Shown one piece after another: positions 1 to 12,137 of a DNA stretch of 64,000 bases. The position numbers and the translations under genes were made by a program. The stretch lies in the NCBI GenBank assembly GCA_030847615.1, contig JAUMIR010000001.1:158445001-158509000 (forward strand). The letters are read 5' to 3'. The DNA comes from Gambelia wislizenii (lineage: Eukaryota > Chordata > Lepidosauria > Squamata > Crotaphytidae). The notes under the pieces are model-generated. The model saw only the letters and a program-made list of their open reading frames with translations, was not told where the DNA came from and searched no databases. Positions within the stretch are counted from its first letter, which is position 1. Each line of letters opens with the position of its first letter.

Positions 1-1177
1 TATTTTATGTTAAAAGGGAAACAAATAAACAAGAGAAATTAAGCTACAAATTAGCTCAAGGGTTCGATAAAGGAAGTTTTAGGATAATAATTGTTGTAAA
101 TATGGATTTGGAATGGAAGACATGCTATTGATGTTGTATAATATTTGTCAAAACTTGTAAAAATGATTGGATCCAGAGTTTTTATTCTACTGATGTCTGC
201 TGAGAACACTCCAACCTGTAGAAAGTGGGGCTGGGGAGAATCTTTGTCGATTCTCCCCTTGGTTTTGCAGCTCCCAGTGCCCCCTCCTTCACTGTCCCTG
301 AGGTTTCACAACCTTCCAGACCAGATTTTCATTGGATGTAAAAGAACACATGGGGGAGATGGAGAATTGTTGCAGATTGACTCTTCCTTCTTCATTCAGC
401 AAAGATTCCATCCACATGAGACTTTTGCTGTATGTAGCATCCATCTGTCCTTGTATATAGTTTGCCTTGTGGAAATAAGTTTTACAGTAACACTATCTGG
501 ATCTAACCATAGTGTATAATTTTAATAATGCTTTGTTAAAACTGGCTCATTTTGTTTTTCTTTGTGTGCAATAGACAAATAATAGATGTGATTGGAAAGT
601 CAAACTGAAGTGCAGACTGATATTATGTTGGCTGTTCCAAAACTATCAATATAGCCAAGCCACATCATTGCACAGATTGTGGGTGTGTAGGTTCTCTCTT
701 GACACAAGAACAACCCAGCAAAACATACCAATGTGGCACACATTTAGTCAAATGTGCATAGGCTGAATTCAGACCATCATATGAGCGTGTGGAGACTGGG
801 AGCAAGGACAACAAGCAGGCACCTGATATGTCCGCCTCACTGCTCTGATCATACTGTAGAAATGACTTGTCCTTTCTAATGACTCCCTAGCATGTGCTGA
901 TTCATTTCCATTGTTAATGTTTGAGCATTTGATTGTATTTGTTGAATCTCATATATTGCAGAGGGCTTTCAATACACAAAGCTGTGTGTGGACAGGAGCT
1001 GCCCTAGTTAGTGCATTGTTAGAGAAAGTTCTGTCTAAGGGGAATATCCACAGAGAATGGAGCAGTACCTTTTCTGGTAGAGTCTTGATATACTGCATGG
1101 TGTTTGATTGTACCTGCTCTGTGCAAACCATTTCCATTAAGAGCTGTGGGAATGTGTTCCCAAGTGAATGCCTAAAT
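1..1177. other. SNAP91 intron sequence, no feature seen
   Basis: Upstream intron of SNAP91. AT-rich with short chance ORFs on both strands; no exon with matching splice sites and no repeat family recognised. Confidence 0.6.
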
Positions 1178-1381
1178 AACCTGAAGGCATCAAATTCTCT
1201 CTGATTTTGAATACTAAGCAAGGTTAGTACTTGGAAGGGAGACTGCCGGGGAATATCAGGTAGTGTAGACTGTCTTTCAGAGGAAGTCAATGGCAAACCA
1301 CCTCTGAGTATTCCTTTCCTGAGAAAACCCTACAAAATTCGTGAGGCTACCATAAGTCAACAGGCAATGGGCAGGCACATG
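1178..1381 (+). repeat. 5S-rRNA-headed SINE in a SNAP91 intron
   Basis: A diverged 5S rRNA-like head contains CTAAGCAAGG and TTAGTACTTGGA, the internal control region of 5S genes. It is followed by the lizard SINE body (CCACCTCTGAGTATTCC, then GAAAACCCTA) and a CATAAGT...CAGGC tail. More complete relatives lie at 58009 and, reversed, at 13570. Confidence 0.75.
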
Positions 1382-1742
1382 CTTTAAATGTATTTGGACC
1401 TTTCTATGACGGGAGAAGTGGGAGACTGTGTGTGCATATGAGAGAGAGAGCTGAACCATGTAGAATATTTTTTTAAAAAATAGGTATTGATGAACAACAA
1501 ATCTAGCAATATTCAATATATTGACAAACTAACTTTGATTATTCACAATATAAAAGCATTTAATACAAGTAATCAGTTCTGCATCATCTTCTCTTTGTTA
1601 GGATCAGAAAATGGCAGAATGGACTTATACATTGAACAGTGTCTTTATTTTGGAATTAAGTATTTCGTTGTTTTTAAACAGTGTTACATTTTTAGGAATT
1701 CTATAATCAGTTGGTGGCTTTTCTTTTCCTTTTGGTTTCCAG

Positions 1743-1823
1743 ACAGGATCCGTACCTCCAGCAGGTACTGTCCCTCCTGCATCAGGTGCCCCTCCTGTGC
1801 AGCCTGGAGCAGGATTTGGAATG
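1743..1823 (+). CDS. SNAP91: SNAP91 (AP180) coding exon, third from the end
   Basis: SNAP91 is the neuronal clathrin-assembly adaptor (AP180) that helps form synaptic-vesicle clathrin coats. This 81-bp exon encodes 27 residues rich in Pro, Gly and Ala, running from TGSVPPAG to GAGFGM. That resembles the disordered C-terminal assembly region of AP180. A pyrimidine-rich tract ending in TTTCCAG precedes it, and a consensus donor GTGAGTG follows. Reading phase is 0 at both ends, and it joins in frame to the next two exons. The N-terminal ANTH domain lies upstream of the window. PICALM is the paralogue to exclude; the C-terminal wording fits SNAP91 better. Confidence 0.9.
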
Positions 1824-2671
1824 GTGAGTGAAATTTTATGAACTACTCGTAGTTAAGATCCAACACAGTTACAGGAAGATTTGCCACCATGTCTCACTTA
1901 TCCGAATGACCTTTGCTTCTTTTTTGAGTTACATATAACCAAGACATTGTATTCTGATGTTTTTAAAGCCAGCATTCTGTGCTGGGGAAAACAGAAATCA
2001 TCCTATTTATTTATGTGCAACCTTGCTTAATTTGCCGTTTGCCCATGGTTTGAGAGGACAGGTTTTTCCATTGGAAGCTGCAAAGTGCCCACCATTGCCT
2101 TAGCCCATACGCCTAACATTAAAAAACAAAAAACAAGATAAACCATCAGCTCAAGCATTTCTTACATGTTTAAGATTATCTTTTGAAGCCTGAGGGCATC
2201 AAACATGCCCTGTTTAGAAAGAGACTCTCTGGATGCTGAGATGCAGCCAACAGCACTTTCTATTTTTCTGTTTGCAGAATATATATGACAATGGCTGGGA
2301 TTCTCCAGCAGAAAACAACAGAAGCAACAGTGTGGAAACTTTGGCCCTTGAGATGTCATATTCTGATTCCCACCAGTCTCAGCCAACATGGCCAGTGGTT
2401 GGGGATGTTGGGAGTTATAGCCCAAGAACATTTGAAGGACTACAGGTTCCCTACTCTGACAATGGATAATGCACCCTACCTGCAAAGGGTATAAATGGAG
2501 ATAAAATTAATCTTGTCCAATTCAAATCAAACTATGCATAGTATGCTCAAAGGCTGGAGTATAGCATTGGCTGTTATGCTATGACCTTGTCAGATCTACA
2601 GGCTGGTAACCTAGGAGTTTGACATGTTTGTACTGCAGGCACACTGTTAATTGGTCTCAAACCCTTTTCAG

Positions 2672-2776
2672 CAACCTCCTGGAACAGGTGTTCCAATGAT
2701 GCCACAGCAGCCTGTTATGTATGGACAGCCTATGATGAGGCCACCATTTGGAGCAGCTGCAGGACCTGGTGTACAA
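2672..2776 (+). CDS. SNAP91: SNAP91 penultimate coding exon
   Basis: A 105-bp phase-0 exon encoding 35 residues. It starts QPPGTGVPMMPQQP and ends with MMRPPFGAAAGPGVQ, the Met/Pro-rich stretch just before the AP180 C-terminus. The acceptor is CCCTTTTCAG and the donor is GTAAGAG. It continues the reading frame of 1743-1823 and runs into the terminal coding exon at 3740. The MRPPFGA segment is shared by the AP180/CALM family, so family membership is firm; SNAP91 rather than PICALM rests on the final exon and on PRSS35 next door. Confidence 0.93.
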
Positions 2777-3739
2777 GTAAGAGATAAGGATTTATGCAGT
2801 ATAGCTTAATGAAAAAGATAAAATTAGCCAAACTGTTTAACTCCCCACCACCACTATCATCATAATGGATTTTGATCGATTGCTTTTTTAGCTTCTTTAG
2901 CTGTTGTTCTGAAAGGATCACATTTTAAACCACTGTTCCAAAAGATGGTGGTTCCTTCTGGCTGTGTATGTGCAAATATATGCTACAAATCACCTGCAAA
3001 ACACTTTTCTTTAGCTAAAACAGTATTTAGCTAAAACTGTATTTGTTTTGTCTGATGTAGCCCATCACTATCACAGTAACCATGAATAATATCCTACTGC
3101 TCAAAATCATCAAACACCATCAAAGGGGATCAGCTTCTCTTCTAAACAAAATATCCTTCCAGGTGCAATGATCAAAAAAGGCCCTGTTGTTCTCAAAAAT
3201 AAAATCTCCTTAATAAGGAGATCTAAAACAGGATCTAAACCCTAGCCTTAATGGCTGAATGAAGTTTAATATAATGAAAACTTATTTTTCCTATAAGCAT
3301 CAGCTGTACTCCCCTGCTGCTGTGTTTTGTTGAACTTCATTGGGATGACAGTAGATAAAGTAAAACAACAACACTTCTGTTTTAAAGCAAGGCACACAGG
3401 GAGCACAGGCCCTGTTTTAAAGGGGAATTGTGCTTCTGGGTAGCTTTCAGGAGTGCCCTTCTTGTTTAAAGCAATATACATGTTCGCCATACACATTGGT
3501 TTCAGCAACAATGAAGGGAGCATTACCACTGCACAGCTGAATTTTGCTGCCCTTGGATATGCTTAGTTCAAAATGTATCTACAGTAATTAAGGTAACATC
3601 TGTGGAACAGGATATAAAGTGGAAACAACATTTATCCACTGAATAGCCATTGCATTTTAACTTTGATTGTGGTAGGATATGCTCATGTTTTCCCTTTTTC
3701 ATTTTGTTGCTGTTCTTTACTGATGGAAAACCTGTAAAG

Positions 3740-3832
3740 CTGTCTCCAAGTCCCACGCCTGCTACTCAGAGTCCCAAGAAACCTCCAACAAAGGACCCAT
3801 TAGCAGATCTCAACATCAAAGATTTCTTATGA
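3740..3832 (+). CDS. SNAP91: SNAP91 last coding exon with stop codon
   Basis: Encodes the last 30 residues of the adaptor and a TGA stop at 3830-3832. The peptide runs LSPSPTPATQSPKKPP and ends DPLADLNIKDFL, the typical SNAP91 C-terminus. The acceptor is the AG at 3738-3739, after a T-rich tract that is interrupted by a purine-rich stretch and is therefore somewhat weak. An unspliced ORF extends upstream through the acceptor; I reject that part as intron because the previous exon joins in phase directly at LSPSP. Eleven bases after the stop, AAG|GTATGG at 3840-3848 is a good donor, which suggests that the 3' UTR is spliced. Confidence 0.95.
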   Translation: MSPSPTPATQSPKKPPTKDPLADLNIKDFL

Positions 3833-4187
3833 ACTATTTAAGGTATGGAGTTGCTTCTTATATGCTCCACTGGAGTACATTCAAGCTTATTCAGTTGCAT
3901 TCCTCTCTGGCATTTCAGGTGTGACTCTAAGCATTTTAATTTTGATGGTTTTTAGTCTTCTATTCTAGCTTGATTTTTATCTGCAAAGGTCATTTTGGAT
4001 TTTTTAGTTCACTTAAAGAAACTGGTTTCCCTTTCCCTTTCCAGAACTTTACATCCTTAACCCTTACCCCTTGCAAACAGTTCCCACACTTTTGCTAAGG
4101 GAGCAAAAACATTGCAAAAGAAATTGCATTGCAGTGCATTTTGCAAAAACTGACATTTTTGAAATACCTATACCTTATATTCTGGAA

Positions 4188-5145
4188 TATCATATATTCC
4201 GGCATGTAAAATCAGCTGAAAAGTCAGGGGCTGTCTTATACACCGGATACAAGTCCGAGATGGGGCTGTGTCAGCCCCATCTCTGACTCAGAACAACGGA
4301 GGTGGCTGGCTAGGGTCAGGGGAGGCCTACTAGCCACCTTATCCCCCCTGCCCAGTGCAGCTGCATGGGGGGGAGCCTTGCTGAGCAGGAGGGGCTGAGC
4401 CTCTCCCCAGCTGGCCAGCCGTCCCCATGATTCCCCAACTTGCGAGGAAGCTGGCCAGCCTCCTCGTGGGTTGGGCAATCGCGGGAGGTGGCTCAGCCTC
4501 TTCCCAGCTGGCCAGCCATCCCCTGAGATTCCCCAACTCATGTGGCCAGTGTTGTCGGCTACATTTCAGAGGAGGGAACTGACAAAACCACTTCTGAGTA
4601 TTCCTCACCTAAGAAAACCCTATGAAACCCATGGGATCACCATAAGTTGACAGTTGACTTGAAAGCACATACACACACAGTGGGACAGGACAGAAATTGG
4701 CCAAAATGCATCTTCCTTTTAAATTTAGGAGGGACTGAATAATCAGGAAAAAGCGAATCAGACAAAATGAAACCCGATTCTTCTGGCAAAGTTATCAAGA
4801 GGTCACCAAATAACCACTTCTGATAGGTGATTCCCCAACATGGGTTGGGGAATCGCGGGAGGTGGCTGAGCCTCTCCCCAGCTGGCCAGCCATCCCCTGG
4901 GATTCCTCAGCCAGCTTCGGGAAGGTTTCAGTAAGGGGGGCTGGCTGGAGGAGGGGAAGCTTTCCAGCCACCAGCCACCCTCCTTGAAGCCACAAAGGGG
5001 AGCCCGATTTCGGCTTCGGGGAGGGCGGGTGATGGGGGGGTCGTCTTATATAGCAAGTATACCCTAAAGTCTATATTTTAACTTAAAAACTGGGGGGGGG
5101 TTCATCTTATATGCCCAGTCGTCTTATACGCTGGAATGTACGGTA
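4188..5145. mobile_element. TIR element of the 'GTCTTATAC' type, GC-rich interior
   Basis: Imperfect terminal inverted repeats: ATATTCCGGCATGTAAAATC near the left end, and CAGTCGTCTTATACGCTGG with CATTCC on the reverse strand near the right end. GTCTTATA occurs at both ends (near 4235 and 5043, and at about 5120). The interior has repeated GCTGGCCAGCC-type blocks and includes the 5S-SINE fragment at 4545. It lies in the presumed UTR intron. The exact left end is uncertain. Confidence 0.5.
4545..4672 (+). repeat. 5'-truncated 5S-type SINE
   Basis: Body and tail only: CACTTCTGAGTATTCC, AAGAAAACCCTATGAAA, then CATAAGTTGACAG and GACTTGAAAGCACATAC. The 5S head is missing. It sits inside the 4188-5145 element. 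Confidence 0.65.
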
Positions 5146-6098
5146 GGTATGTGAAATCTCACTAGAAATTTCTCCTTAATATTAGGCAACAAACAAGTCC
5201 TCTTGGTGACTACATTTGTGGTTGCACTTTTTCCAGGGTGGTGCAGCCATGTCAAAGGAATGCAGTCACAGTCTGCCAGTTCCAAGTAGCCTATTTCTCC
5301 TGTGCCTGACTTCATTCATGGTTGTTGCAACCCTTTTTTGTCCTTCCGCTAGTGTCATTATGCTGGCATAGAGTACCAACAGGATTTTGGTCAGAGAAAC
5401 AAAAATGTAGAGACAAAGAGCAAAACCAGTGGCAGTTTGCAATGTAACTATTGAGAAAACTGAATGGTTTCTCCTATTTTGTCATTCCAAAAGTTAACAA
5501 AAGAACACAATTCAGTAAACCTGCTTCTCCCATTCAAAGATGTACCTCAACAAATTTATTCGACTCATTTCTTAATTATAAGCATACACTTTAAAAGGAG
5601 CTATCCGTACAGCTATTAGGTGCTTAGATTTATTCCAGTCCTGAAAAGTATTTTTTACCATAGGGGTTCTTTAATAACCTTTCCTTATACTTCCTCTCCA
5701 GATGCCATAACACTTGAAATAACAATGGAGAAATAGTGTTTTATTCATTAATTTTCATCTCTGGTCTATTAATTCAGTCTCATATATTTGCTAATTTACA
5801 TAATTCATAATACTTCATAATAATTAAGAAGACTAACTATTCCCTTCTTCCAGGGATTAATCAAGGTAGTTAAAGGAATATTTGAGGGGCAAATAATACT
5901 GTTGCATAAGTCCTGCCATCCCCCCACCCAATATTGAGTTTTTAACTATTAGGAAATACTAGCTAACAGAATTTTAGTAACATGTATATTTTAATAGTAG
6001 ACTTGTCCTGACCATGTTAAATTTGATTCCAGCCACCTCTTGACACCTGACATTCCTGAAATAATTTTCAATGGTGGAGACCCTCCATTTCCTCAATA

Positions 6099-6354
6099 CA
6101 GGTCATCCCCCATATCCACAGAACCAATATCCATGGTTTCAGTTATCTACGGCTGAAAAAATAGGGACACATAACATATACTCATTCTGGAAAATGCCTA
6201 CAGAGTTGTCCTCTGTAGGCAACTTCTAGGTCCTCCAACACAACTCTATGGTATGTTTGTACCAGAAGCCCTTTATTTTAATAGGATTTGCTATTATCTG
6301 TGGTTTCTCTTATAAATGGTAAATCCACGAACATATCCCCCAGGGGGAAACCTG
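6099..6354. mobile_element. Tigger/mariner-like MITE, copy 1 of the 'CAGGTCAACCC' family
   Basis: Ends CAGGTCATCCCCCATATCCAC and, reversed, CAGGTTTCCCCCTGG, flanked by TA on both sides (6097-6098 and 6355-6356). The internal TTCTAGGTCCTCCAA and the GGTTTC segments match the copies at 18090 and 18920. The TA target fits the Tc1/mariner group. Confidence 0.7.
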
Positions 6355-6478
6355 TATTTTCTACTACCCATGTCCCAAGATGTTTGATCCTAGAAGATTT
6401 GCATTGAATCTTAAAATGTTATTCCAGTCTCAGTTTAGTTTGTTCAGACAGGTTAAAGCCTATCCAAACTGAAATCCT

Positions 6479-7016
6479 TGGCCGATCTAAATGGTGAAAA
6501 TACCCCTCATGGAATTCACTGGGAATCCTACCTTCTAAATGGGATCCAGCACCAATCCACACTCTTTGGAAGGAGGGGGGGCCCAAAATGGCAAAAACAA
6601 TGGGGTAAAAGCCTTCACAGATTTCCCTATATTTTTACACTAACTACGAGGGGGTTGCATACTCCTGCTTGTTTGGACTATCAAACAATAACAAACTCAA
6701 AGGGAAGTGCAAAGCTGATTGGCCAGGTGAAAGTAGGGGTGGGGCTTGCTAGCAGGTCAAACGCCCGCTGCCGCCATGATGGATTTTCACCTTAACAATA
6801 ACTCGCTAAGGCAATAAAACAGGATTAATATTTTCTGTTTTGCTGTCCTATAAAATTGGAAAAATGCTCTACCATACCAGGGCACCTTGGGATGACTTTT
6901 TAAAAAAAAAATGGTGGTGGTGAAGAACTAACTCGAGTAAATCACTCGCGGCTGCCATTAGCAATGCAAGGCTTATGGGGGCCTTCTGAGGCTAGAAAAA
7001 CCATTTAGACATGTCA
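6479..7016 (-). mobile_element. Harbinger-like non-autonomous element, diverged copy
   Basis: Homologous to the elements at 24183 (same orientation) and 47120 (opposite). Shared are the left part TCTAAATGGTGAAAATAC, CTCATGGAATTC and a GCTGATTGGCCAGGTG-type segment. The right end CATTTAGACATGTC corresponds to the family terminus CATTTAGACAAGCCC. Both ends are mutated and no target duplication is visible. Confidence 0.65.
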
Positions 7017-7111
7017 CTGCTGCTGAGAGATGCCAATACTACGAGGTACTAAATTTAAACAATACTACAAAAGAAATATTTCTAATTCTTTTCCCCTTAT
7101 CACAACTGCAG

Positions 7112-8565
7112 TTTTCTGACAGGATAACTGAAGATGCAAGTTTGGAATCAACAAAGAAGATTTTTGTTGCTCAGAATTTCCAAGTGAGCCACCACTACCA
7201 AACCCAGTGCTTACTCAGACTTCTCTCCTACTTCCAAAACGTGTAGCACAGCTGTGAAAGTGAACATTAGGAATGTGTATTATATTAGTTGTTATCCCTT
7301 CTCTCTCTCTCTCTCTCTTTCTCAGTTTGTGTACTTGGGTTATTATTTATGTGTTTTACAACTTAAACAATGGATGTATGTTTCTGATGCCTTCTTAGTG
7401 CTTTTCTGAACCTATTTCAATGGGGACGGATTATGCAGCTGTTGTGTGTGGTGAGCCATTTGGAGCGATGTGTCTGTGTTTCTGGAGGTCTCAGTGTAAA
7501 TAACCCTGGCAAACCCTCTAAATTTTCCCATTTGAAGTACAGTTTCTCTTGTATATCTGTTATACAAAATAATAGTGTGATAATGATACCAGGTAGTAAG
7601 AAAAGCACTCTTCAATCCTACCAACTCTTTTTTTGTGTGTGGAATACATTTTTCCCCAAATGCAGACTTCTCAATTTGTTGTGGGATATGTTTTATTTTT
7701 GTGGCACTATACATGTTAAGTTTAAATTATAAGTCAAAGTAATATAAAGAAAAAATCCCCTTTAATGCATCTTCTATCAAATTACTTCAAGAAGAATTAA
7801 AAAGAAAGCAACTTATGATACTGTCTTTTGCTATCATTTTTTAAAAAGCAGCTTATTTATTTGATCAAATTAAAGATTAAATGCACTGAAAAATAAGGTA
7901 GAGAGGAGTTTCTTGCCATGCTGATGAGGAAAACCCAAACATAGTGGAGCAAACATTTCAAGAATTGTAGGCTGGTCAGTGTATTTACTGGCAACTCATG
8001 AAAAACTGGTTTTTATTTTATTTTTATTTTTTATTTAGCTTTTACATGCATCTGTTAGTTTGGTGCTTCTCTGTATAAGCCTTAGACTAGTGTTTTCTTC
8101 ATCCCCATACAGCACTATGTATTTTCTGTACTGTCTGTTATTAGAGGTCACACTGAACTGGAGAACTGCACCCTTAACTGTAAACAAAACAAAACAAAAC
8201 GTGTTATTTTAACATTTTAGTTTGTTCTCTCGTACTGTTCGTGCTGATGGCTTGGCTTAAGATTTTTGACTCCTTAATAAGGTCACTGTTGATCAGTGTT
8301 ACAAGTGGCTTGGCAGCTCTTTGTAAAAGCATACTAGGTTGGAAAGATGTTCACCGAAGTCTTTCAGATTAACTATTTAGTCAATATATGGTACCATTTT
8401 TAAGAAGTGGTTGTAAACTGAATTTATTGTGGGGATAAGATACACTGTAATGACAGAGAGTTAGAGAGAGAATTTCGAAATGGGTTTTCTTTGTATTTTG
8501 TTTTGAGAAAACCCCAGTGCATGTATACCCTCTGAGATGCAATAAAACACCTTGATCGAAGTAAA
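7112..8565 (+). other. SNAP91: probable terminal 3' UTR exon of SNAP91
   Basis: Inference. After the SNAP91 stop there is a donor-like GTATGG at 3843. The next 3.2 kb are full of MITEs, and then a repeat-free AT-rich block starts behind a pyrimidine tract ending CTGCAG at 7111 (an alternative AG lies at 7121-7122). The block has no recognisable transposon and carries AATAAA at 8541-8546. The wording around 7190-7270 reads to me like vertebrate SNAP91 3' UTR, but this is from memory. The alternative is one continuous UTR from 3833. A (CT)n tract lies at 7301-7318 and an (ACAAA)n-like run near 8184. Confidence 0.6.
8541..8546 (+). promoter_or_regulatory. candidate polyadenylation signal for SNAP91
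   Basis: Canonical AATAAA, 4.7 kb downstream of the SNAP91 stop codon, at the end of the repeat-free block and before the CR1 copy at 8906. A T/GT-rich stretch follows around 8576-8620. The assignment is inferred from position. Confidence 0.5.
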
Positions 8566-8905
8566 TTCAAACACAAAACTTGTCTCCTTTAATTACCCAG
8601 AACCAGTTACATTGTGTTTATAATACAGGGCACAATTATTGTTTTGATAGTTCTGAAATAATTGTTGAAAGTTTGGATGTTCTTTCAATTTGTTTTAAAA
8701 ACTGAATTAAGTCATAAAATGAATTTGATGGCATTTTAAATTGTACTTAACTGCTAGAGAATTCTATGAAATGTTTTGAGAAATACCACAATACTCTGCC
8801 AGCATAATGCTATGCATGTGTTGTTGTTTTTTCAGAAGTGAGTACCATTGCTTTCAGTGGTCCTTAGTCCCAGGAAAATGTATATAGGATTGTGCAAAAG
8901 GCCAT
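8566..8905. other. intergenic, nothing recognised
   Basis: AT-rich sequence between the SNAP91 poly(A) signal and the CR1 3' end; no ORF or repeat identified. Confidence 0.5.
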
Positions 8906-10875
8906 CATAGAATCATAGAGTTGGAAGAGACCTCAGGGGCCATCCAGTCCAACCTCCTGCCATGCAGAAATATACAATCAAATCATTCCCAACATATGGC
9001 CGTCCAGCCTCTGTTTAAAAACCTCGAAAGGAGACTCCACCTCACTACGAGGCAGTGTATTCCACTTCTGAACAGTTCTTACTGTCAGGAAGGTCTTCCT
9101 ATGTTTAGATGGAATCTCTTTTTCTGTAGTTTGAACCCATGGCTCCATGTCCAAGTCTCTGGAGCTGCAGAAAACAAGCTTGCTCCATCCTCAGTATGAC
9201 ATCCCTTCAAATATTAAAACATGGCTATCATGCCCCCTCTTAACCTTCTCTTCTCCGGACTAAACATACGCAGCTCCCTAAGCTGCTCCTCATAAGGCAT
9301 GGCTTCCAGACCTCCCACCATTTTGGTTGCCCTCCTCTGGACACGTTCCAGCTTCTCAGTATCCTTCTCGAATTGTGGTGCCCAGAACTGGACACAGTAT
9401 TCCAGGTGAGGTCTGACCAAAGCAGAATAGAGTGGCACTATTACTTCCCTTGATATAGATACTATACTCCTATTAATGCAGCCTAGAATCACATTGGCTT
9501 TTTCAGCTGCTGCATCACACTGCTGACTCATATTCAGCTTGTGGTCCACTAAGACTCCTAAATCCCTTTCGCATGTACTGCCATCAAGCCAGCTGTCATC
9601 CATCCTGTGTCTGTGCTTTTCATTTTTACTGCCCAAGTGCAGTATCCTACATTTCTCCCTGTTGAAATTCATTTTGTTAGTTTTGGCCCAGCTTTCTAAT
9701 CTGTTAAGGTCCTTTTGAATTCTGATCCTGTCCTCTGGGGTATTAGCTACCCCTCCTAATCTGGTGTCGCCTGCAGACTTGATAAGCATGCTCTCTATTC
9801 CCTCATATAAGTCATTGATAAAAATGTTGAATAGCACTGGGCCCAGGACAGAACCCTGTGGCACCCTGCTAAGTCACTTCTCTCCATGATGAAAAGGAGC
9901 CATTGGTGACTACCCTTTGGATTCGGTCCATCAACCAGTTACAAATCCACCTAACAGTTGCATTGTCTAGCCCAGGTGTTACTAACTTTTTTGCAAGGAT
10001 ATCATGGGGGACTTTGTCAACAGCCTTACTGAAATCAAGATACACTACATCCACAGCATTCCCTTCATCTACCAAGTTTGTAACTCTATTTAAAAAAGAG
10101 ATAAGATTAGTCTGGCATGATTTTTTTTTCAAAAACCCATGTTGACTTTTAGTAATCATGACATTTCTTTCTAAGTGCTTACAGACTGTCTGTTTAATCA
10201 TCTGCTCTAGAATCTTTCCTAGTATTGATGTCAGGCTGACTCGGTGGTAATTATTTGGGTCTTCTCTTTCCCCCCTTTTAAAGATGGGGACAACATTTGC
10301 CTTCTTCCAGTGTGCTGGGACTTCTTCTGTTCTCCAGGAGTTGTCCAAGATTATTGACAGTGGTTCTGAGATTACTTCTGCCAGTTCTTTTAATACCCTT
10401 GGATGAAGTTCATCTGGCCCTGGAGACTTGAACTCATTTATACTGGCCAGGTATTCCTGAACAACTTCTTTACCTATTCTGTGCTGCATTTCCCCTAGTG
10501 CATCTTCTGCTCCATTTTCTCCAGGTTGAGCACTGTTCTCCCTTTTGGGAGAAGACTGAAGCAAAGAAGGTGTTAAGTAGTTCTGCCTTTTCTTTGATCC
10601 CTGTTAGCCTTTCACGATCTTCTCCATGCAGCAGCCCTGCCATTTCCTTGTTCTTCCTTCTGCTACGGACATAACAAAACAAAACCAAAAAAACCAAAAA
10701 CCTTTTTATTGTTTTTAACCTCTCTAGCAAGCATGAGCTCCAACAATGCTTTAACCTTTTCTGACTTTCTCCCTACCTGAGCTGGCTATTTGTTTGAATT
10801 CTTCTTTGATAATTTCCCCCTTTTTCCATTGCTTGTACATGTCCTTTTTAAGTTGCACTCGATGAACTCCTGCCT
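8906..10875 (-). mobile_element. CR1 LINE, 5'-truncated, decayed reverse transcriptase
   Basis: The 3' end carries the CR1 terminal repeat (TCTATGATTCTATGA on the - strand, 8906 upward). Three overlapping - strand frames (10730-10470, 10564-9869 and 9864-9214) together cover the RT domain. They include HWKKANVVPIFK, the CR1 motif PQGSVLGPVLFNIFIND and the C-terminal HLEYCVQFWAP. The catalytic FADD box reads SAGD, and stops or frameshifts separate the frames, so this copy is dead. It begins 340 bp past the SNAP91 poly(A) signal. Confidence 0.93.
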
Positions 10876-11024
10876 TCAAGAGTACTGTCTCCCTCCCCCA
10901 TACAACTCAGTTTAAACTGGGAAGGCATTTATTGTAGCTGACAAGGGTGAAATCAGTCAGGTTGGAACATTGTAAAGCTGGAAAAGCTATAGAAAGGGGC
11001 AACCCAAGCAATTGGCAAGCTGTA

Positions 11025-11203
11025 TGAATCCCTGCTCAACCATGGAAATGCACTGGATAACCATGGGCAAGTCCCATTCTCAGCCTTAGAGGAAGGTAAG
11101 GCAAACCCCCTCTGTGCAAATCTTTCTAAGAATCCCCACAATAGGGTCTCCTTAGAGTTGCCATAAGTTGGAAATGACTTGAAGGCATACAACAACCACA
11201 AAC
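11025..11203 (+). repeat. tRNA-derived SINE, 5'-truncated
   Basis: Begins in the body (GAATCCCTGCTCAACCATGG), then ATGGGCAAGTC and CTCAGCCTTAGAGGAAGG, and ends GACTTGAAGGCATACAACAAC. Same family as 61388 and 62862. Confidence 0.8.
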
Positions 11204-11329
11204 CAACACCACTGTGTGGAAATGTTACAGTAAAAAATTAGTTTGGAGGGGAGCAAGAAAGAATACATACAGTACATGTAAATACATGGTGTGTAGAAAT
11301 TGAATAGAGGTTTTTTTCTCTCCCTCTCA

Positions 11330-11710
11330 TAATTAGAAAATGGGGTTATCCAATGAAGTTGGGAATGGTAGGAGATTCAGGACAGGGAGGAGTGAGTACT
11401 TCCTCACACAGTACGTGATTAAACTATGAAATTTGTTCTCACAAGATGTAGTGATGATCACCAACATAGCTTTAAAGGGGGAATAGAAAAATTAATAGAG
11501 AATAAGTTTATCGGTAGCCACTAACTGTGATGGCTATATTCTGCCTCCAGGATCAGAAGCAGTATGCCTCTGAACACCTGTCAGTGGAGAAGAACAGAAG
11601 GAGAAGGCAGTTGCCTTTGTGGACCTCCCTAGGCATCTGGCTGGCCACTGTGGGAAATAGGATGCTGGACTAGATAGAAGCCCTGGAGGCTTCTCATAGT
11701 CTTATGTTTC
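11330..11710 (+). repeat. interspersed repeat, probable 3' part of a LINE
   Basis: Ends in the phrase GGATGCTGGACTAGAT followed by TCTTATGTTTC, which I recognise as a common reptile repeat terminus. I cannot assign the clade. The 5' boundary is a guess. Confidence 0.4.
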
Positions 11711-12137
11711 TTCAGTTCACTTATGCTTATTTTTGAAACTATATTGTGCATGTGCAATGAGTAATAGTGCTATCATTAGCTCTGTAAGTGCTCCTAGAAA
11801 TTGCACCCACATGGCACTTTGTTTACAAACTCAATAGCAATTCCCAAAATGCTGTTAATTTTGTAGAGAAGTCTTGTGTGTCTGATGCAGCTTGCCTTTG
11901 GTTTAAAGAAAGAAACACAAGTCAGGGAGTAGGGAACACTGTATAAAATCCCAAAAAATGCATGAAGACATATGATGTTCCTTGTGACTGCCAAGGAAAG
12001 AACAGGTGAAGTGCTGCCCCAAAAAACTAAAGTTATGTTTCCAACATTCCAACCTGAACATCGGTTCGTGTTCTATCATATCCCAAGTACTGCATCTATT
12101 TTGATTAGTAACTGCTTTCATAGGTCTCAGGCAAATA

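Noticed and set aside
1178..1381. A genuine 5S rRNA gene
   Set aside because: The 5S-like part is truncated, diverged and fused to a SINE body and tail; no T-run terminator follows the 5S part. The same applies to 13570 and 58009.
2233..2494. Additional SNAP91 exon in this interval
   Set aside because: An AG after a T-rich tract exists near 2277, but the frame gives no AP180-like wording, and the flanking exons already join in phase.
3650..3739. Open frame upstream of the last SNAP91 coding exon
   Set aside because: It runs through intron sequence. The previous exon joins in phase at 3740, and AP180 proteins have no such segment.
9214..10730. CR1 frames as host genes
   Set aside because: Reverse transcriptase motifs, a CR1 3' end, and broken frames show a dead retrotransposon.
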